A stretch of 7,056 nt of DNA. It comes from an uncultured Fibrobacter sp. GTDB taxonomy: Bacteria; Fibrobacterota; Fibrobacteria; Fibrobacterales; Fibrobacteraceae. The position numbers were made by a program, and so were the translations under genes. Under the pieces are notes generated by a model that did not search any database, was not told the DNA's origin, and worked only from the letters and a program-made list of their open reading frames with translations. The stretch lies in assembly GCA_947306025.1 (NCBI GenBank), contig CAMZFJ010000089.1, positions 1 through 7,056 of the forward strand, read 5' to 3'. This document shows, one piece after another, positions 5,366 through 7,056 of this stretch. Each line of letters begins with the position of its first letter. Position 1 is the stretch's first letter.

Positions 5366-7056
5366 ATGTCCGTGTCTGAAATTTTGTTTGTGGTTGCTGG
5401 TGCGTTGCTAGGTCTCGCTTTTCAGGGGGGGATGTTCCTGTTCCTTATCCCGTTTGCAGTTGTTGCGTTTTCGCTTGCTTGCATGAACCGCCCGAATGTT
5501 CCGCCGAACACGTCTGTACTTCCGGTTATCAAGAGCAATAAACGTTCGACGGCGTTGACGCCGGTGGTCTCTCCGGATCTCCGTAATGAATTTACGAACG
5601 ACGTCAAGATGGATACGAACGAGCCGAATTCTTCGCTCCGTGTCAATCAGATTTGGGCGCGTGCAAACTCGGATGTCGATAAAGCGTTTGGCGATATTTT
5701 ACGTTGCCTCAAGGTGCTTATGCCGCAGGCAAACACGCTCACCATCTTTACAAATGGCGGTAATCCTAACGAACTTCGCTTGAGAACGTTCCAAAGTGAT
5801 ATTCCTAATATCATTGATGCGAGTGCAAAGATTACAGAAAATATGGGCATCTTGAGCCAGCTTTTGCGCCCAGAAGTTTCTCGCATTTTGGAAGGCGATT
5901 TGCTTGTCGGGAAGCGCCTCACGTATTACATCGAAAATCGTCAAATTCGCTCGATAGTCGGTGTTCCGCTGCTTGACCGCGATGAACGCCGCCTTGGTGT
6001 TTTGCTTGTGGACTCGCTGCACCCGAATGCATTTACGGCCGCCGAAGCGCAAGCGCTCACGTTCATTGCTCATGCAATGTACATGGTAAGCTTCAAGAGC
6101 TTTATCTCGGCTCAGAACTACATTGAACAGCAACAGTTCAGCACGCTTTACCATTACCAGCGCAAGTTCTTCCAGACGATGTCCGTGAAGGATATTTACA
6201 AGCAAATGTTCGAATACGTCAAGGAAAACATGCCGTTTGACCGCTTGACGATTCTTTTGCTCGACAAGCCGAAAGAAGGGGCAGGCCGCGTGATTTACTG
6301 CGTGGGCATGGATTCTGAACAGTTTGTCGATAAACAATTTACCTTGTCTGATAAGGGTATCTTTGTTTTGGCGCTCATGAGGAACCGCCCGGTATTCCGC
6401 TCGTTCAATTCGGGCTATGCCGATTACGTGCCGCGTTTGAACGATTCCGAAAAACGCAATATGGAACTCCGTCAGTTGTTCGTAATGCCGGTGTCGTCGG
6501 AACCGGATTCCAAGACGGCTGAACTTGCCATTTGCCTTGAAAGCCGCTACAACAACCGCTATCAGGAACACGAAAAGAAATTGCTCAAGGCATTTGCGGG
6601 CGTTGCCGGTTTTGCTTATGCTCGTGCCTGCCAATTCGAAAAGGGCAAGGACCTCGCCACACGCGATGGCTTAACGGGACTCATGAACCACCGCTCTTTG
6701 CAAGAAGCGCTCCGCACAGAGAAAGTTCGCGCAGACCGCAAGAAGTATAACATTGGTGTCTTGATGATGGATATTGACCATTTCAAGAGAGTGAACGATA
6801 CTTATGGCCATCCGGTGGGCGATGAAGTTATTAAGGGAATTGCCAATGCGATTAGCGGTGAAATTCGAAAAGAAATTGACGTCGTGGCGCGTTACGGTGG
6901 CGAAGAATTTGTGGTCGCTCTTATCGATACGACTCCGGAAGGCATGATTGAAACGGCTGAACGCATCCGCAAGGCTGTGGGCAAGCTGGAATTTAACGTG
7001 CATCTGACGGACCCGCTCCGCGTAACGGTAAGTATTGGCGCATTCCTCGTGGAACC
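5366..7056 (+). CDS. Membrane-anchored diguanylate cyclase with two GAF domains (3' end outside window)
   Basis: This gene makes cyclic di-GMP from two GTP. The 563 codons seen start at ATG 5366, after GAGGG (5355-5359) and 10 bp past the lptG stop. Residues 5-40 are hydrophobic, one or two membrane helices. A polar linker (41-95) follows, then GAF domain 1 (about 95-245, with IRSIVGVPLLDRD and a typical GVLLVDS strand), GAF domain 2 (about 265-420) and a GGDEF domain from about 428. The catalytic parts are intact: RDGLTGLMNHR (433-443), metal ligand Asp469 in MMDID, Asn477 and Asp486 in the FKRVNDTYGHPVGDE stretch, and RYGGEEF at 509-515. The inhibitory I-site (RxxD) reads KEID at 502-505. 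The gene ends at the window edge shortly after VSIGA, so only the last few dozen residues of the domain are missing. GAF ligands are unknown. Confidence 0.9.
   Translation, partial: MSVSEILFVVAGALLGLAFQGGMFLFLIPFAVVAFSLACMNRPNVPPNTSVLPVIKSNKRSTALTPVVSPDLRNEFTNDVKMDTNEPNSSLRVNQIWARANSDVDKAFGDILRCLKVLMPQANTLTIFTNGGNPNELRLRTFQSDIPNIIDASAKITENMGILSQLLRPEVSRILEGDLLVGKRLTYYIENRQIRSIVGVPLLDRDERRLGVLLVDSLHPNAFTAAEAQALTFIAHAMYMVSFKSFISAQNYIEQQQFSTLYHYQRKFFQTMSVKDIYKQMFEYVKENMPFDRLTILLLDKPKEGAGRVIYCVGMDSEQFVDKQFTLSDKGIFVLALMRNRPVFRSFNSGYADYVPRLNDSEKRNMELRQLFVMPVSSEPDSKTAELAICLESRYNNRYQEHEKKLLKAFAGVAGFAYARACQFEKGKDLATRDGLTGLMNHRSLQEALRTEKVRADRKKYNIGVLMMDIDHFKRVNDTYGHPVGDEVIKGIANAISGEIRKEIDVVARYGGEEFVVALIDTTPEGMIETAERIRKAVGKLEFNVHLTDPLRVTVSIGAFLVE

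Noticed and set aside
5699..6634. Minus-strand 311-codon frame opposite the cyclase
   Set aside because: No domain, and the plus strand encodes GAF domains here. It is a shadow.

Overview
The window looks like a Gram-negative (diderm) chromosome of moderate GC. It carries two back-to-back envelope-related operons that diverge from a single AT-rich intergenic region of about 100 bp (2716-2818). The gene content (BamD, LptF, LptG), together with Asp/Ser/Ala/Lys-rich repeat tails and Shine-Dalgarno-led, tightly packed genes, resembles Fibrobacter and relatives. That taxonomic guess is an inference from style, not a database match.

Left, minus strand, read from 2715 down to 1: (i) a BamD-like TPR lipoprotein of the outer-membrane beta-barrel assembly machine; (ii) 8 bp later, a 403-residue secreted protein with a predicted beta-rich, outer-membrane-like domain, a seven-aspartate run and a long DSAK-type repeat tail; (iii) overlapping it by ATGA, the first 226 codons of a PHP-superfamily metallohydrolase. 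The N-terminal domain of (iii) is interrupted by a 12-bp tandem repeat coding for Gly-Asn-Ala-X tetrapeptides, and the gene runs off the left edge.

Right, plus strand: lptF (2819-4258) and lptG (4255-5355), overlapping by ATGA, encode the two membrane subunits of the LPS-extracting ABC transporter LptB2FG. Ten bases later begins a membrane-anchored protein with two GAF domains and a GGDEF domain, a diguanylate cyclase cut by the right edge. Its active site is intact (GGEEF), but the inhibitory I-site has Lys where Arg is usual.

Taken together, the locus places outer-membrane protein insertion (BamD), LPS export (LptFG) and a c-di-GMP synthase around one shared control region. I see no mobile element, CRISPR array, tRNA or rRNA. 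The most unusual points are the coding minisatellite in the PHP gene, the repeat-tailed envelope protein, the ambiguous non-AUG start of bamD at an A12 tract, the enlarged periplasmic-to-membrane segment of LptF, and the coupling of a cyclase with an altered I-site to lptFG.
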